Program-made: the position numbers and the translations under genes | Assembly (NCBI GenBank): GCA_030068525.1 | Contig: JASJOS010000009.1 | Location: 186,001 to 250,000 of the forward strand | Origin: Xanthocytophaga flava | GTDB lineage: Bacteria; Bacteroidota; Bacteroidia; Cytophagales; 172606-1 | Length of the DNA: 64,000 bases | Direction: 5' to 3' | The notes under the pieces: generated by a model | What the model was told of the DNA's origin: nothing | What the model saw: the letters and a program-made list of their open reading frames with translations, nothing else | The model's database searches: none | In this document: one piece after another, positions 8,974-17,441 of the stretch | How the letters are laid out: each line of letters starts with the position of its first letter | How positions within the stretch are numbered: position 1 is the first letter of the stretch

Positions 8974-10053
8974 TCAATATACTTCCTGACTATTTTGGGG
9001 TAGTATAGGAGATAGCACTGATGTTTTGTTATTAATGGTAGTACCACCCATTCCATTGTGATAAGCTGCCCGCATAAAGGGTATAGGGAAGTTCAGTACT
9101 GGCTCTGATACTTCATTCAGATAGGTAAGGTCATCAGGTGTTAGTGATACAGAAAGTGCTTCCAGGTTTTGTTGTAACTGTCCAATAGTTCTTGCTCCAA
9201 TGAGGGTAGAAGATATACCCGGTTGTGCCATTACCCAAGCAAGCGCTACTGCTGCAATAGTGGTGTTTTGTTGACTTGCAATCTCTCGTAGCCGATCAAT
9301 GATTGTATGAGTACTTTCTGGAAGATCAGGTTGGCTATATCTTCCAGTTGACTGACTGTTTTCATTTTCGCGGGTATATTTTCCTGTCAGAATACCTTGT
9401 TTCAGTGGAGACCAGGGCATTACTCCCAAACCAAGTTCCTGTGCCATTGGGATGAGTTCGCCTTCGGACGTGCGCTCCAGTAGTGAATATTCTATTTGTA
9501 AACCTATAAACGATGCCCAACCCCGAAACTGGCTAATCATTTGTGCTTGTGCTACTTTCCAGGCAGGAGTATCCGAAACAGCTATGTAACGAACTTTGCC
9601 GGAAGTTACCAGATCCTTTAGAGCTGATAATGTTTCTTCAATAGGCGTAAACTCATCAAATGCATGCATCCAGTACAGGTCAATATAGTCAGTCTGAAGG
9701 CGTCTCAAAGACTGCTCCAGGGACTGGATGATATTTTTACGGCTAGTTCCACCAGCATTGGGATCACCTGGGTAGAGATTGCCATAAAATTTGGTAGATA
9801 ATACCAGACTATCTCTTCTGATACCGGTTTCTTTGATATAGTCACCAATGATCTTTTCTGAATGTCCTTTGGTATATAGATTGGCTGTATCAATCGTATT
9901 GCCACCTTTGTCGAGATAGAGTTTAAGAATAGAATTTGATTCTTCTGGTGAAGCTCCCCAGCCCCATTCTTCACCAAATGTCATTGTGCCAAGTGTGAGA
10001 GGACTTACCCGTAATCCGGATTTACCAAACGTGCGGTAATGTGTCAGTTCCAT
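8974..10053 (-). CDS. Aldo/keto reductase
   Basis: An NADPH-dependent oxidoreductase with a TIM barrel. The start at 10053 (MELTHYRTFGKSGLRVSPL) is preferred because it begins at the first conserved strand; the frame extends 33 bases upstream. Catalytic tetrad residues are visible: Asp and Tyr in DTANLY, Lys in STKF, and His in MHAFDE. The cofactor end is in the C-terminal GARTIGQLQQNL motif. It belongs to the AKR group that reduces aldehydes or ketones to alcohols, close to YajO/Gfo-like members; the substrate cannot be stated. It is the upstream gene of a two-gene unit with the AraC regulator. Confidence 0.92.
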   Translation of the reverse strand: MELTHYRTFGKSGLRVSPLTLGTMTFGEEWGWGASPEESNSILKLYLDKGGNTIDTANLYTKGHSEKIIGDYIKETGIRRDSLVLSTKFYGNLYPGDPNAGGTSRKNIIQSLEQSLRRLQTDYIDLYWMHAFDEFTPIEETLSALKDLVTSGKVRYIAVSDTPAWKVAQAQMISQFRGWASFIGLQIEYSLLERTSEGELIPMAQELGLGVMPWSPLKQGILTGKYTRENENSQSTGRYSQPDLPESTHTIIDRLREIASQQNTTIAAVALAWVMAQPGISSTLIGARTIGQLQQNLEALSVSLTPDDLTYLNEVSEPVLNFPIPFMRAAYHNGMGGTTINNKTSVLSPILPQNSQEVY

Positions 10054-10210
10054 AATTGTTTTGAATGGTTGTGAATACTGACACAAAGGTCTGGCATTGC
10101 AATGATAGCTACTTAGCCGGATACAGGAAATGCTTAGCCAAAAAAGGAAAAGGGTTGGAAATAAGTATGAGTTTGTTTCAGACGTGCCCTAAATGGGTGA
10201 TTATAGCTAT

Positions 10211-10429
10211 TTAATTGGAGGTTCTAGACTTAGGCTTTACCATTACAATACCAATGGTGAGAAGAATCCCACCTAGCAAAAGTAAGAATAAACCTACAAA
10301 CATTGCTGCCTGAACTATACATCCATCTCCGGAACAAGGTCTTGTACCTTCATACATGAGTGGAATAAATAAGACGATACCTAACGTACCTACTAAAATG
10401 AGCAGATATCCAACTATTTTCTTTATCAT
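10211..10429 (-). CDS. Small two-helix membrane protein
   Basis: Starting at the ATG at 10429 (MIKKIVGYLLILVGTLGIVL) gives 72 residues with two hydrophobic helices separated by a short loop with a pair of cysteines (TRPCSGDGCIVQ). The frame is open 66 bases further upstream, but those residues add no sensible start. The last residues (VKPKSRTSN) are basic. No family was recognised. The cysteine pair facing the periplasm may form a disulphide, but this is inference. Confidence 0.5.
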   Translation of the reverse strand: MIKKIVGYLLILVGTLGIVLFIPLMYEGTRPCSGDGCIVQAAMFVGLFLLLLGGILLTIGIVMVKPKSRTSN

Positions 10430-10551
10430 ACAAGTTTCTATAGTGTAGCGAATGAGTCTGTATATATATACTATAGCTGTTGATTGTAACAGCATGATAG
10501 ATTATTTTGGGGTTTCAGGTATATAGTGACTATACACTTTGACTTTCAAGG

Positions 10552-11157
10552 TTAAGCTTTGACATAGCCGTAACCCATGATAAGCAAAAGTACAAGTCCT
10601 ATGATAGGGAGTATAATAGTACCCCCAAGAATTAATCCAATCATTGCTCTGGTTGCTCCACGATAGTATCCTTCTGATTTCCTAATTTGACGCAGGCCCC
10701 TAATTCCACTTGTAATAGCAATAAGAGCTGATACAACGGCTAATCCAAAAATAGCTACTCCACCGAAAGAGGTTAATAAAAGCAATATCTGGGTACTTAT
10801 ACCTGTCCAGAAGGATGTATGTGCCATAGGATGTACAGGTGCTTTACGCGGTACATAGAGTTTTGTACTATCAACAGGAGAAGAAGTTGTTTTTGGAGAT
10901 ATAAGGATTGTTTTACTTGTATCTGGTTTAGCAAGAGTACTGGTTTGAGTAGATTTGTTTACAGGATACTGGGATGAATGAGGAGTATTGGCTATCTGTG
11001 CCGCATTGATCGTTTGACTAGTATCTGGTGACGTCAGTGTTAATGTATCCGAAAAGGATTGTTTGGAAAGGGACGCTACACTTTTAAAAGACATACGATT
11101 AGAGTGACAGGCCTGAAGACAGATACAGCCTGCAATCATCAACAAAATAAATCTCAT
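10552..11157 (-). CDS. Lipoprotein with C-terminal membrane domain
   Basis: The 201-residue product starts with MRFILLMIAGCICLQAC, a lipoprotein signal with lipobox LQAC. Residues 20-115 are a Ser/Thr/Pro-rich low-complexity linker. The C-terminal 80 residues carry two or three hydrophobic helices (VAIFGLAVVSALIAITSGIR, then MIGLILGGTIILPIIGLVLLL) with GLRQIRKSEGYYRG between. This resembles the DUF4190 type of small membrane domains. The arrangement of an N-terminal lipid anchor, a linker and a membrane domain is seen in Bacteroidota envelope proteins. No function is assigned. It is a minus-strand gene following the small two-helix protein at 10211-10429. Confidence 0.6.
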   Translation of the reverse strand: MRFILLMIAGCICLQACHSNRMSFKSVASLSKQSFSDTLTLTSPDTSQTINAAQIANTPHSSQYPVNKSTQTSTLAKPDTSKTILISPKTTSSPVDSTKLYVPRKAPVHPMAHTSFWTGISTQILLLLTSFGGVAIFGLAVVSALIAITSGIRGLRQIRKSEGYYRGATRAMIGLILGGTIILPIIGLVLLLIMGYGYVKA

Positions 11158-11346
11158 ATAGGTGTAAGCTAAGTTTTATGAATGCCTAATAACGCTATCT
11201 AAAGGGTAGGGGTTACTCAATCTACATAAAAAACAACACTGTTGCTTGCAAAAATTTTATATTTTATATGTGTTTTTTTGTATGCTTTGATAGTCAAAAT
11301 GTTATGCAAGTGGTTGGTGATTGAGGAATTTAACCAGCCTCTGTAC

Positions 11347-11715
11347 CTAATACTTATTAATTAATTGCTCAAACTCTTTTGGTAATAAAAATCCCTGAAT
11401 ATTAGACTGAAGAATACCATTATAAAAGATTAAGCAAGCAGGTGAGCCTGGAACTTTCTTTGGATCTAAAAAAGAAGCAAATAGTGGAATTTCTTTATCA
11501 TCTGAATAACTCCTGAACCCAAATAAAATATGGCTGTATTGTTTAAAATAGTTGACAATCATTCCACGTATAGTGTGATCAAGACCATACCATTGACACC
11601 ATAACAATACAACAAAACACTCTTTAAGTGCTGGCAAGTCATCAATGGTTTCACAATTTTTCAGATCAATACAATTTTTAGGATAAAAATTGGTGTCTAA
11701 CATAAAATTATCCAC
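11347..11715 (-). CDS. Thioredoxin-fold-like protein lacking CXXC
   Basis: A 122-residue cytosolic protein without a signal peptide. The order of strands and the end of the protein follow a thioredoxin fold: CFVVLLWCQWYGLD at the active-site position, then VPGSPACLIFYNGILQSNI and a C-terminal helix (LLPKEFEQLINKY). Only one cysteine is in the usual active-site region, so there is no CXXC pair, and it is unlikely to be a normal dithiol oxidoreductase. It may be a structural or chaperone-like variant. It sits alone, upstream of a tiny membrane gene on the other strand. Confidence 0.5.
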   Translation of the reverse strand: MDNFMLDTNFYPKNCIDLKNCETIDDLPALKECFVVLLWCQWYGLDHTIRGMIVNYFKQYSHILFGFRSYSDDKEIPLFASFLDPKKVPGSPACLIFYNGILQSNIQGFLLPKEFEQLINKY

Positions 11716-11797
11716 AATATAGGTATCTCAAGTCTATTCATATACTAAGAAAAGACTTGTATCGTTTTCTTATAATTCAAACCAAACCTATAAAATT

Positions 11798-11971
11798 ATG
11801 GAAACGATTCAAATGCACGAAGGTTCTCTTACAGAGAAAATTGATCTGGCTAGATTGGAACATAACCTGGCTGTAAAGATTATCACTGCATACATTGTAC
11901 AATTTGTAGCAATGGCTACTACTGTTGTTGCATTGGTGAAAATGCTATTTCGCAGGAAGTTATTAGTGTAG
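11798..11971 (+). CDS. Very short single-helix membrane protein
   Basis: A 57-residue open frame from the ATG at 11798. It starts METIQMHEGSLTEKIDLARL and ends with a hydrophobic helix followed by a basic tail (VALVKMLFRRKLLV). The pattern of an amphipathic N-terminus with one membrane helix and a positive tail is typical of small bacterial membrane proteins, but no family was recognised. The stop is 14 bases before the end of the convergent gene at 11986-12591. Coding is supported by the helix and by in-frame continuity, not by homology. Confidence 0.5.
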   Translation: METIQMHEGSLTEKIDLARLEHNLAVKIITAYIVQFVAMATTVVALVKMLFRRKLLV

Positions 11972-11985
11972 AATCTCGGGTAATG

Positions 11986-12591
11986 TTATTCCTCCAATTT
12001 GACTAATTGGGTGGGTATCTCGTTTTCTTTTAGTGCTTCATTAAGTGACCATGCATCACGAATGCTGCCTTGAAAAAGAGGAGACTCTATTTGCTTGATG
12101 TGTTTCATCAGTTCTACCGGACTCAGTTCTAACAACATCCTGAGTTTTGCCATCTTTTGTGACTGACCTGTAAGTGATTGGGTAAGACAAATACACCATA
12201 CACCTTTTCTTCCAGTTTTTTCTTCCCGAATCTCTTCTAGCTGGACTTTCATGGGGCTATAATGCAGAATAGTTAATCGCCTTATTTGCTGGGTTTGTCT
12301 GTCAACAAATATAGGTGCTGTTCCTACAAGTCCTACTTCTTTACTCTCTTGCTCTCTATCTTCATTAGTTAATGATGCTTCAATTTGGGCAAGAGACAGA
12401 CCATTATCTAACATCTGCTGTACTTTTTTCTCAAATGGCCGTGGTTCTAAAGCATGTTCTGTATTAAAAGAAAATACCCAGCCATACTCAAATTCAATAG
12501 GAGGTTCATAAACTGCCAAGCGATAACCACATTGTACAGCATCTTGGTTTAGGTACTCTAATACAAGTTGTTTCGCTTCCTGATAATCCAT
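11986..12591 (-). CDS. Imm35-like protein with L7/L12-like C-terminal domain
   Basis: A 201-residue cytosolic protein. The first 80 residues match the Imm35/YrhB pattern: EAKQLVLEYLNQ, then EYGWVFSFNTEH. Imm35 proteins are predicted immunity proteins against polymorphic toxins. The last 70 residues (KMAKLRMLLELSPVELMKHI, LNEALKENEIPTQLV) look like the L7/L12 ribosomal-protein fold found in some such proteins. No toxin was identified beside it. It diverges from the UVR-motif gene at 12646 with only 54 bases between their starts, so a shared promoter region is likely. Confidence 0.6.
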   Translation of the reverse strand: MDYQEAKQLVLEYLNQDAVQCGYRLAVYEPPIEFEYGWVFSFNTEHALEPRPFEKKVQQMLDNGLSLAQIEASLTNEDREQESKEVGLVGTAPIFVDRQTQQIRRLTILHYSPMKVQLEEIREEKTGRKGVWCICLTQSLTGQSQKMAKLRMLLELSPVELMKHIKQIESPLFQGSIRDAWSLNEALKENEIPTQLVKLEE

Positions 12592-12645
12592 TTGGATAGT
12601 AGTAAACAGTAATATGTTGGTCTAATTGCAATTTGTGGAACATAT

Positions 12646-14040
12646 ATGTACTTTACAAAAGTGTATGTATTTGTTTCTCCCGGTTCAGATTACATGAGTT
12701 TATTATTCTGGCATAAGAAAAAAACGTTATCAACTGAATATACAATTTCGGATAAGATAAAAAGCCTGCTTGTTGATTTGGGTTTTAGTGTTGAGGTTGT
12801 TATACATAGTGTAGGATTAGATATCCTTGGCAAGCCCATACAACCTGATCGTTCTTCATTTTTTATGAGAGTGTTGAGCCAATATGATGAGGTTACGCAA
12901 GATCAGGAGCTTGTTTATCAAGGTGTGCTTCACACAATTAAACAACGAGAAGTAATAGAGAAAGATTTTTTGTTGAAGGGTATATGTTATCAGACTGCTC
13001 CTTCATCAGGAAAAATTGATCCTTTAGATGAGGATGAATTAATAATTAATAAGCCAGTTTTTATCAAGGCTTTGGTAGATGTAACAGATCCATTGAGGCA
13101 ATTTTCTTATTTGGGATACATTGCTTTGAAAATGAATACATATCAAGCAGGTATTACTGATTTACAAGAATGGTTTAAAAGTATTAACAAGGAATTGCCA
13201 CAATCTTTCTTTCATTGTCCATTTTTTATATGGAATGAAACAAAGGATACCTTTTCTTTCTTATCTGGTTTTGCAGAATATTTTTGGATTCAGGAGTTTA
13301 ATCGATTTGAGCAATCATTATATAAAGGTTCTGTTCATGTTTCATACAATCAGATTGCCAATTCTATTGACTTGTCAATGGCACCTCCTCATGTTCCATT
13401 GTTAAAGCAGTTACTAGATATACGAATTAAAGATGCCAAAACGCTTTTTATTAAACTTCGTCAGTATGAAGGTGCTGCAATGCTTCGAGACGCAGAGCGA
13501 CAACTGTATAATCAATTTCTGATTGCACCCTGGCCAGATTATAGTTCTGTGGCTGGATTTGAAATAATTCAGGTTCTGAATGCAATTGATAAAAAAGCCA
13601 AGTCTACTCTCTCTAAAGAAATGTGTGTTCGGATTATACTTGAACAAATAAAATCTTTTGAGCTTGCAGGGAATAATTGGATAGTTTTGGATGAGTTACT
13701 TTACCAGTTATGGAAAACAGAGACACCTGAGCAAGGATTACCTGTGATTTTTTCTTTGATAGAGCGGTTTCCAGAAGAAGATAGAAGACGAGGGTTCAGA
13801 TCAATTGTATCTGGTGTAGGACGTTTACAAGGTTATACAACTATGTTATTGGAGTCGCTTCAACGTCAACCTTCTATTTTAGGAATTGCTATACTGAATA
13901 GAATGCTTCAGAGGAGTCAAAAATACATTGGAGATATATCTGTCGTGGAATTCTTGCATAGTTTGCTTCATCATCCTAAAATGACGCCAACTATCAGAAT
14001 TCATATAGAAGGTATATTAAAGAATAATCAGCAAGCATAA
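12646..14040 (+). CDS. Hypothetical protein with a central UVR motif and a helical-repeat C-terminus
   Basis: A 464-residue cytosolic protein. The N-terminal 240 residues are not recognised. About residues 258-287 read LLDIRIKDAKTLFIKLRQYE, then GAAMLRDAERQL, which fits the short UvrB/UvrC interaction motif (UVR) also found in ClpC-type proteins and unfoldase adaptors. The C-terminal 150 residues are leucine-rich helical hairpins reminiscent of armadillo/HEAT-like repeats (FSLIERFPEEDRRRGFRSIV). It is not a UvrB or UvrC protein: the catalytic domains are absent. A neighbour diverging on the left is an Imm35-like gene, which suggests an immunity-type context. Function is unknown. Confidence 0.55.
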   Translation: MYFTKVYVFVSPGSDYMSLLFWHKKKTLSTEYTISDKIKSLLVDLGFSVEVVIHSVGLDILGKPIQPDRSSFFMRVLSQYDEVTQDQELVYQGVLHTIKQREVIEKDFLLKGICYQTAPSSGKIDPLDEDELIINKPVFIKALVDVTDPLRQFSYLGYIALKMNTYQAGITDLQEWFKSINKELPQSFFHCPFFIWNETKDTFSFLSGFAEYFWIQEFNRFEQSLYKGSVHVSYNQIANSIDLSMAPPHVPLLKQLLDIRIKDAKTLFIKLRQYEGAAMLRDAERQLYNQFLIAPWPDYSSVAGFEIIQVLNAIDKKAKSTLSKEMCVRIILEQIKSFELAGNNWIVLDELLYQLWKTETPEQGLPVIFSLIERFPEEDRRRGFRSIVSGVGRLQGYTTMLLESLQRQPSILGIAILNRMLQRSQKYIGDISVVEFLHSLLHHPKMTPTIRIHIEGILKNNQQA

Positions 14041-14108
14041 AAACAATATGTATCTCAATTAACATGCTACAGCCTGAACTTTAGGGATATTATTAAGAAA
14101 GTAAGAAT

Positions 14109-14416
14109 GGTGTCACAAAGAGAGCAAAGACGACTTCAATCGTGGAAGGTAATAAAGGTGCGTAGGGAATCTTTTTCCCGCGAGGTTGGCCTTTGGCCTT
14201 GCGGGTGGAAGGATCGGGAAAAAGTAACAAGCCGTAGGAAGAGATATATTCTGGGCTATAAACCAACTTTGAATTCAAGCAAGCAAAAATGAAGAGGCTT
14301 GTGGAAGAACAACAAAAGAAGCGATAAACCAACTCAGAAAGAAATATTTCTGAAAAATTAACCCAAGCCCATATTTTCAAAAATATATACTTGGGTTTTA
14401 TTTTCATCCAATATCC
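14109..14416 (+). repeat. Dispersed structured repeat, copy B
   Basis: Second copy of the element described at 1866-2144. It shares the TCACAAAGAGAG start and the CGAGGTTGGCCTTTGGCC core. The stem is CTTTTTCCCG (14171-14180) with CGGGAAAAAG (14215-14224), which differs from copy A by paired changes. Its middle arm is different: the T-rich arm of the second hairpin is replaced by sequence around 14225-14285. It ends in a perfect hairpin AACCCAAG (14360-14367) / CTTGGGTT (14390-14397) with an AT-rich inner stem and a T-run, a good terminator. Minus- and plus-strand open frames across it look spurious. It lies between convergent genes. Confidence 0.85.
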
Positions 14417-14443
14417 GAGATGAGTCATATTGAATATTAATAG

Positions 14444-17359
14444 TTAGTAGATCTCCTCTTCTTCCACATTCACATAGAACTGGGTATCATCCACATCAAA
14501 GTCTGTCGGTTCCATATTGGGTAAAGTCAGAGTTTTCCACTGAGTAGTAGGATAAATGAGTCCAAACTTTTCTCTGGCGGTGGTTACACGAATTGGCATA
14601 CGGAAGTCTGCTACATCTGCAATCCATTTGTAAGAGAGAATCAATGCACTTCCCTTTATTTTGTATTTTACAGATAAAGCAGGAATGGAAGTATACCGAA
14701 GGTATTGATCGAAAAAATATGTGTAATCTGTATTGGTTTTTGTATTGATGTAATGCACAATGTCATTGGTACAAACAGTCTTGTTTCGGAAATCCTGCTG
14801 AATACCCTGCAGTATTTCTACCCAGCAGGCGTCATTGTTGAGCACATTTTTGAAAGTGTACAACATCAGTGCTCCTTTTTCGTACATATCACCGATATTG
14901 TAATGAATATGGTTTACATCATATACCCCAATGATAGGTTGTTGTTCAATAACTTGTCCTGTTATACTCTCCATGTATTCCTGTTCTCCTTTTTTGCCAA
15001 ATTTTTCCGCAAAAGGCAAGCTTTCCGAATACGTTGCAAAGGCTTCGTGAATCCACATGTCGGCAAGGTCGCTGCAACTAACCTGATTACCCCACCATTC
15101 ATGAGAAACTTCATGCCATACTATACTTAAGGGAGCCGTTGACATCTCCTCACTATCTCCTTCTGGCATTTTTCCAAACGAAACCGCGCTCTGATGTTCC
15201 ATAGCATGTAAAGATTCCATTAGTTTGAATCCATCACGCGGAAAAGGGTATTTGCCGTATTGCTTTTCAAGAGTCGCTAACATAGGTTTGATACGATCAA
15301 AAATTATCTTTCCTTTTTCCAGATTATAAGGCATTACATAGAAGTCCAGAGTCAATGTATCTGACGTAATATACTGCCCCTGCAGATGGGCATACTTTCC
15401 AATATTCAGTGTTACATTGTAATTGTTAATAGGATAGCTGACAAACCATTCGTAGCGGGTTTTGTGATTGGAGAGTTGAGTGGTCTTTCGGAGGCGTCCA
15501 TTGGAAATATTCAGCAGGCCTTGTGGTACTGTGACGGCAATGCTAACACTATCTGGTTCATCAGATAGGTGATCTTTGTTTGGCCACCACAGGCTGGCCC
15601 CTGATCCCTGACATACAACCTGTACCCAGGGATCACCGTTGGCATCCTTAGACCATAAGAATCCTCCATCCATAGAAATATCCCGGTTGGGCTCTTTCGG
15701 ATTACCTGAATACTGAATCGTAATCTCCTGATTCGTATGTATAGGCAGCGTTTCCGGAAACTGAATAAATACAGCATTATATTCTCGTGTATACGGCAAT
15801 GTTTTTCCTTTGTATACGATCTGATGAATCTGCATGTTATCATATAAGTCCACCTGCATCTTCGTAAACGGCTGCTGTACACTAAACTGAACGAGGGTAC
15901 TACCTGATATAAATTTGCGTTCGATATCTACATCTAAGTCAAGCTTGTAAAAGATAACATCATAACAGGTACGCAAAGGTGTAAGTTTGCCTCGCAATGT
16001 ATCTGCACGTGTAAAGCCATTTTCGCGGTTTGATGGCTTTACCGGAGTAGCCTGGCTCATTTTTTTGACAGAGGTGGAATCTATTTTTTGATCAACTGTT
16101 CCAAGCGTATCTTTGGAAGCAGGTTGAATGATATTGAATTGTCCCCAGAAATCACTTTTGTTTAGTTTCTGGCTAACAGAATCGGCAGATGTATAAATCT
16201 TTGTTTCAGGTGTGGCAGATCTGGCAATATCTGTCACTGTCAGAAGCAAATCTGTTTTCCAGACACTGTTTTCCAGATGACGGCTCTTGCTATTGACATC
16301 TGCCAGAAAATGGCGTCGTACATCTTTTATATACCACTTGCCTTGATACTGATCAAAATGGAGAACTTCTTTAAAGCTTGATATTTTTAAACTCGCTTTC
16401 ATGACCATGCGCCCAATACTCTTCCAGAAAAAGTTCCGATTGTTTTCCAGCTCAATCCCTTGAGGAGACAATTCGAGATCCCATTGGGTAAAGGCTAGCG
16501 ATTGTATATCTATATATAGTTTCCCTTGTATATAAGCTTTACTACTTTTCTTTTTCGGAGTAACTTCAATTACATACATCCTCCGTTCTCTATCAGAAAC
16601 AATACCTTGGAGCGTAAATGTATAGTGTTTAAAATTCCGGCTATTTAGAAAGAATCGTTTGTGACGCTTTATATCAACCTGAAACACATTACTGGAAGTT
16701 AATGTGTTTCGAGCACCATTATTTAGCTGTATCCAATAATAAAAACGGGGGTCTTTGGTATAAAGCGTAGTATCTGGTCTCCTTTTTCGTTCTTTTAAGG
16801 TTTTTATCTTTAAACCCTCCTCTTTTTCTTTACCGGGATGTTGTTTTACTTCCAATACAGATTCTGTATGAGTGATCTGACTAGTATCTAACTGGATCGT
16901 TTCTCTATAAAAAGCCAGAAGTTGAATAGCTGAGGTATCATAATTGGTTGGGATAGCTGCAATAGCCTCCTTTATGATTTCCAGACCTGTTTTGCTTTTG
17001 GCCTGTACATGAACTTCAGCCAATTGGATGGGAGCTTCCTGTAATGTAATATGGTTCTTTTTTCCTTGTACATCTTTAACAGCTCTGGTTACAGACTCAT
17101 AGCCAATCTGTGATATTTTCAGACTATCACGACTATAGGACGCTGGTATCTTAAAAATAAAATTTCCTTCTGCATTGGTGACTGTACCGAGGCTCTTGCC
17201 GATAATACCTATGTTAGCATAGGGGAGAGGCTGGTTGGTTTGTTGGGAAGTTACTCTGCCTGTAATAGTCAGAAAAGATTCCTGAGACATTGCAGGACTG
17301 ACTGCCGTAAAAAGCAGGGTAATCCATAAAAAGAGTGTAAGCCGATATTTGGGTTGCAT
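14444..17359 (-). CDS. CarboxypepD_reg / DUF5686-like / M1 metallopeptidase fusion
   Basis: About 971 residues from ATG 17359 (MQPKYRLTLFLWITLLF signal peptide). Residues about 30-110 are a CarboxypepD_reg-like beta-sandwich (ITGRVTSQQTNQPLPYANIG). Residues about 120-400 resemble the DUF5686-like module that follows that domain in outer-membrane proteins. The rest is a full M1 aminopeptidase: the GAMEN-equivalent AMEHQ, then HEVSHEWWGNQ and HEAFATYSE, giving the zinc site HExxH-x18-E. It would be exported, and in Bacteroidota M1 peptidases cleave N-terminal residues in the periplasm or at the cell surface. It is downstream of the membrane AraC gene at 17442-18632. Confidence 0.85.
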   Translation of the reverse strand: MQPKYRLTLFLWITLLFTAVSPAMSQESFLTITGRVTSQQTNQPLPYANIGIIGKSLGTVTNAEGNFIFKIPASYSRDSLKISQIGYESVTRAVKDVQGKKNHITLQEAPIQLAEVHVQAKSKTGLEIIKEAIAAIPTNYDTSAIQLLAFYRETIQLDTSQITHTESVLEVKQHPGKEKEEGLKIKTLKERKRRPDTTLYTKDPRFYYWIQLNNGARNTLTSSNVFQVDIKRHKRFFLNSRNFKHYTFTLQGIVSDRERRMYVIEVTPKKKSSKAYIQGKLYIDIQSLAFTQWDLELSPQGIELENNRNFFWKSIGRMVMKASLKISSFKEVLHFDQYQGKWYIKDVRRHFLADVNSKSRHLENSVWKTDLLLTVTDIARSATPETKIYTSADSVSQKLNKSDFWGQFNIIQPASKDTLGTVDQKIDSTSVKKMSQATPVKPSNRENGFTRADTLRGKLTPLRTCYDVIFYKLDLDVDIERKFISGSTLVQFSVQQPFTKMQVDLYDNMQIHQIVYKGKTLPYTREYNAVFIQFPETLPIHTNQEITIQYSGNPKEPNRDISMDGGFLWSKDANGDPWVQVVCQGSGASLWWPNKDHLSDEPDSVSIAVTVPQGLLNISNGRLRKTTQLSNHKTRYEWFVSYPINNYNVTLNIGKYAHLQGQYITSDTLTLDFYVMPYNLEKGKIIFDRIKPMLATLEKQYGKYPFPRDGFKLMESLHAMEHQSAVSFGKMPEGDSEEMSTAPLSIVWHEVSHEWWGNQVSCSDLADMWIHEAFATYSESLPFAEKFGKKGEQEYMESITGQVIEQQPIIGVYDVNHIHYNIGDMYEKGALMLYTFKNVLNNDACWVEILQGIQQDFRNKTVCTNDIVHYINTKTNTDYTYFFDQYLRYTSIPALSVKYKIKGSALILSYKWIADVADFRMPIRVTTAREKFGLIYPTTQWKTLTLPNMEPTDFDVDDTQFYVNVEEEEIY

Positions 17360-17441
17360 AGTATACATTGGGTTGTGTGTGCAGCAATACAACCAAAATG
17401 GCGACTCTAAATCTACTCAAATCCGGATTTGATAACTACTT

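Noticed and set aside
14093-14428. Open frames over repeat copy B
   Set aside because: Same reason as for copy A: frame arises from a structured repeat.
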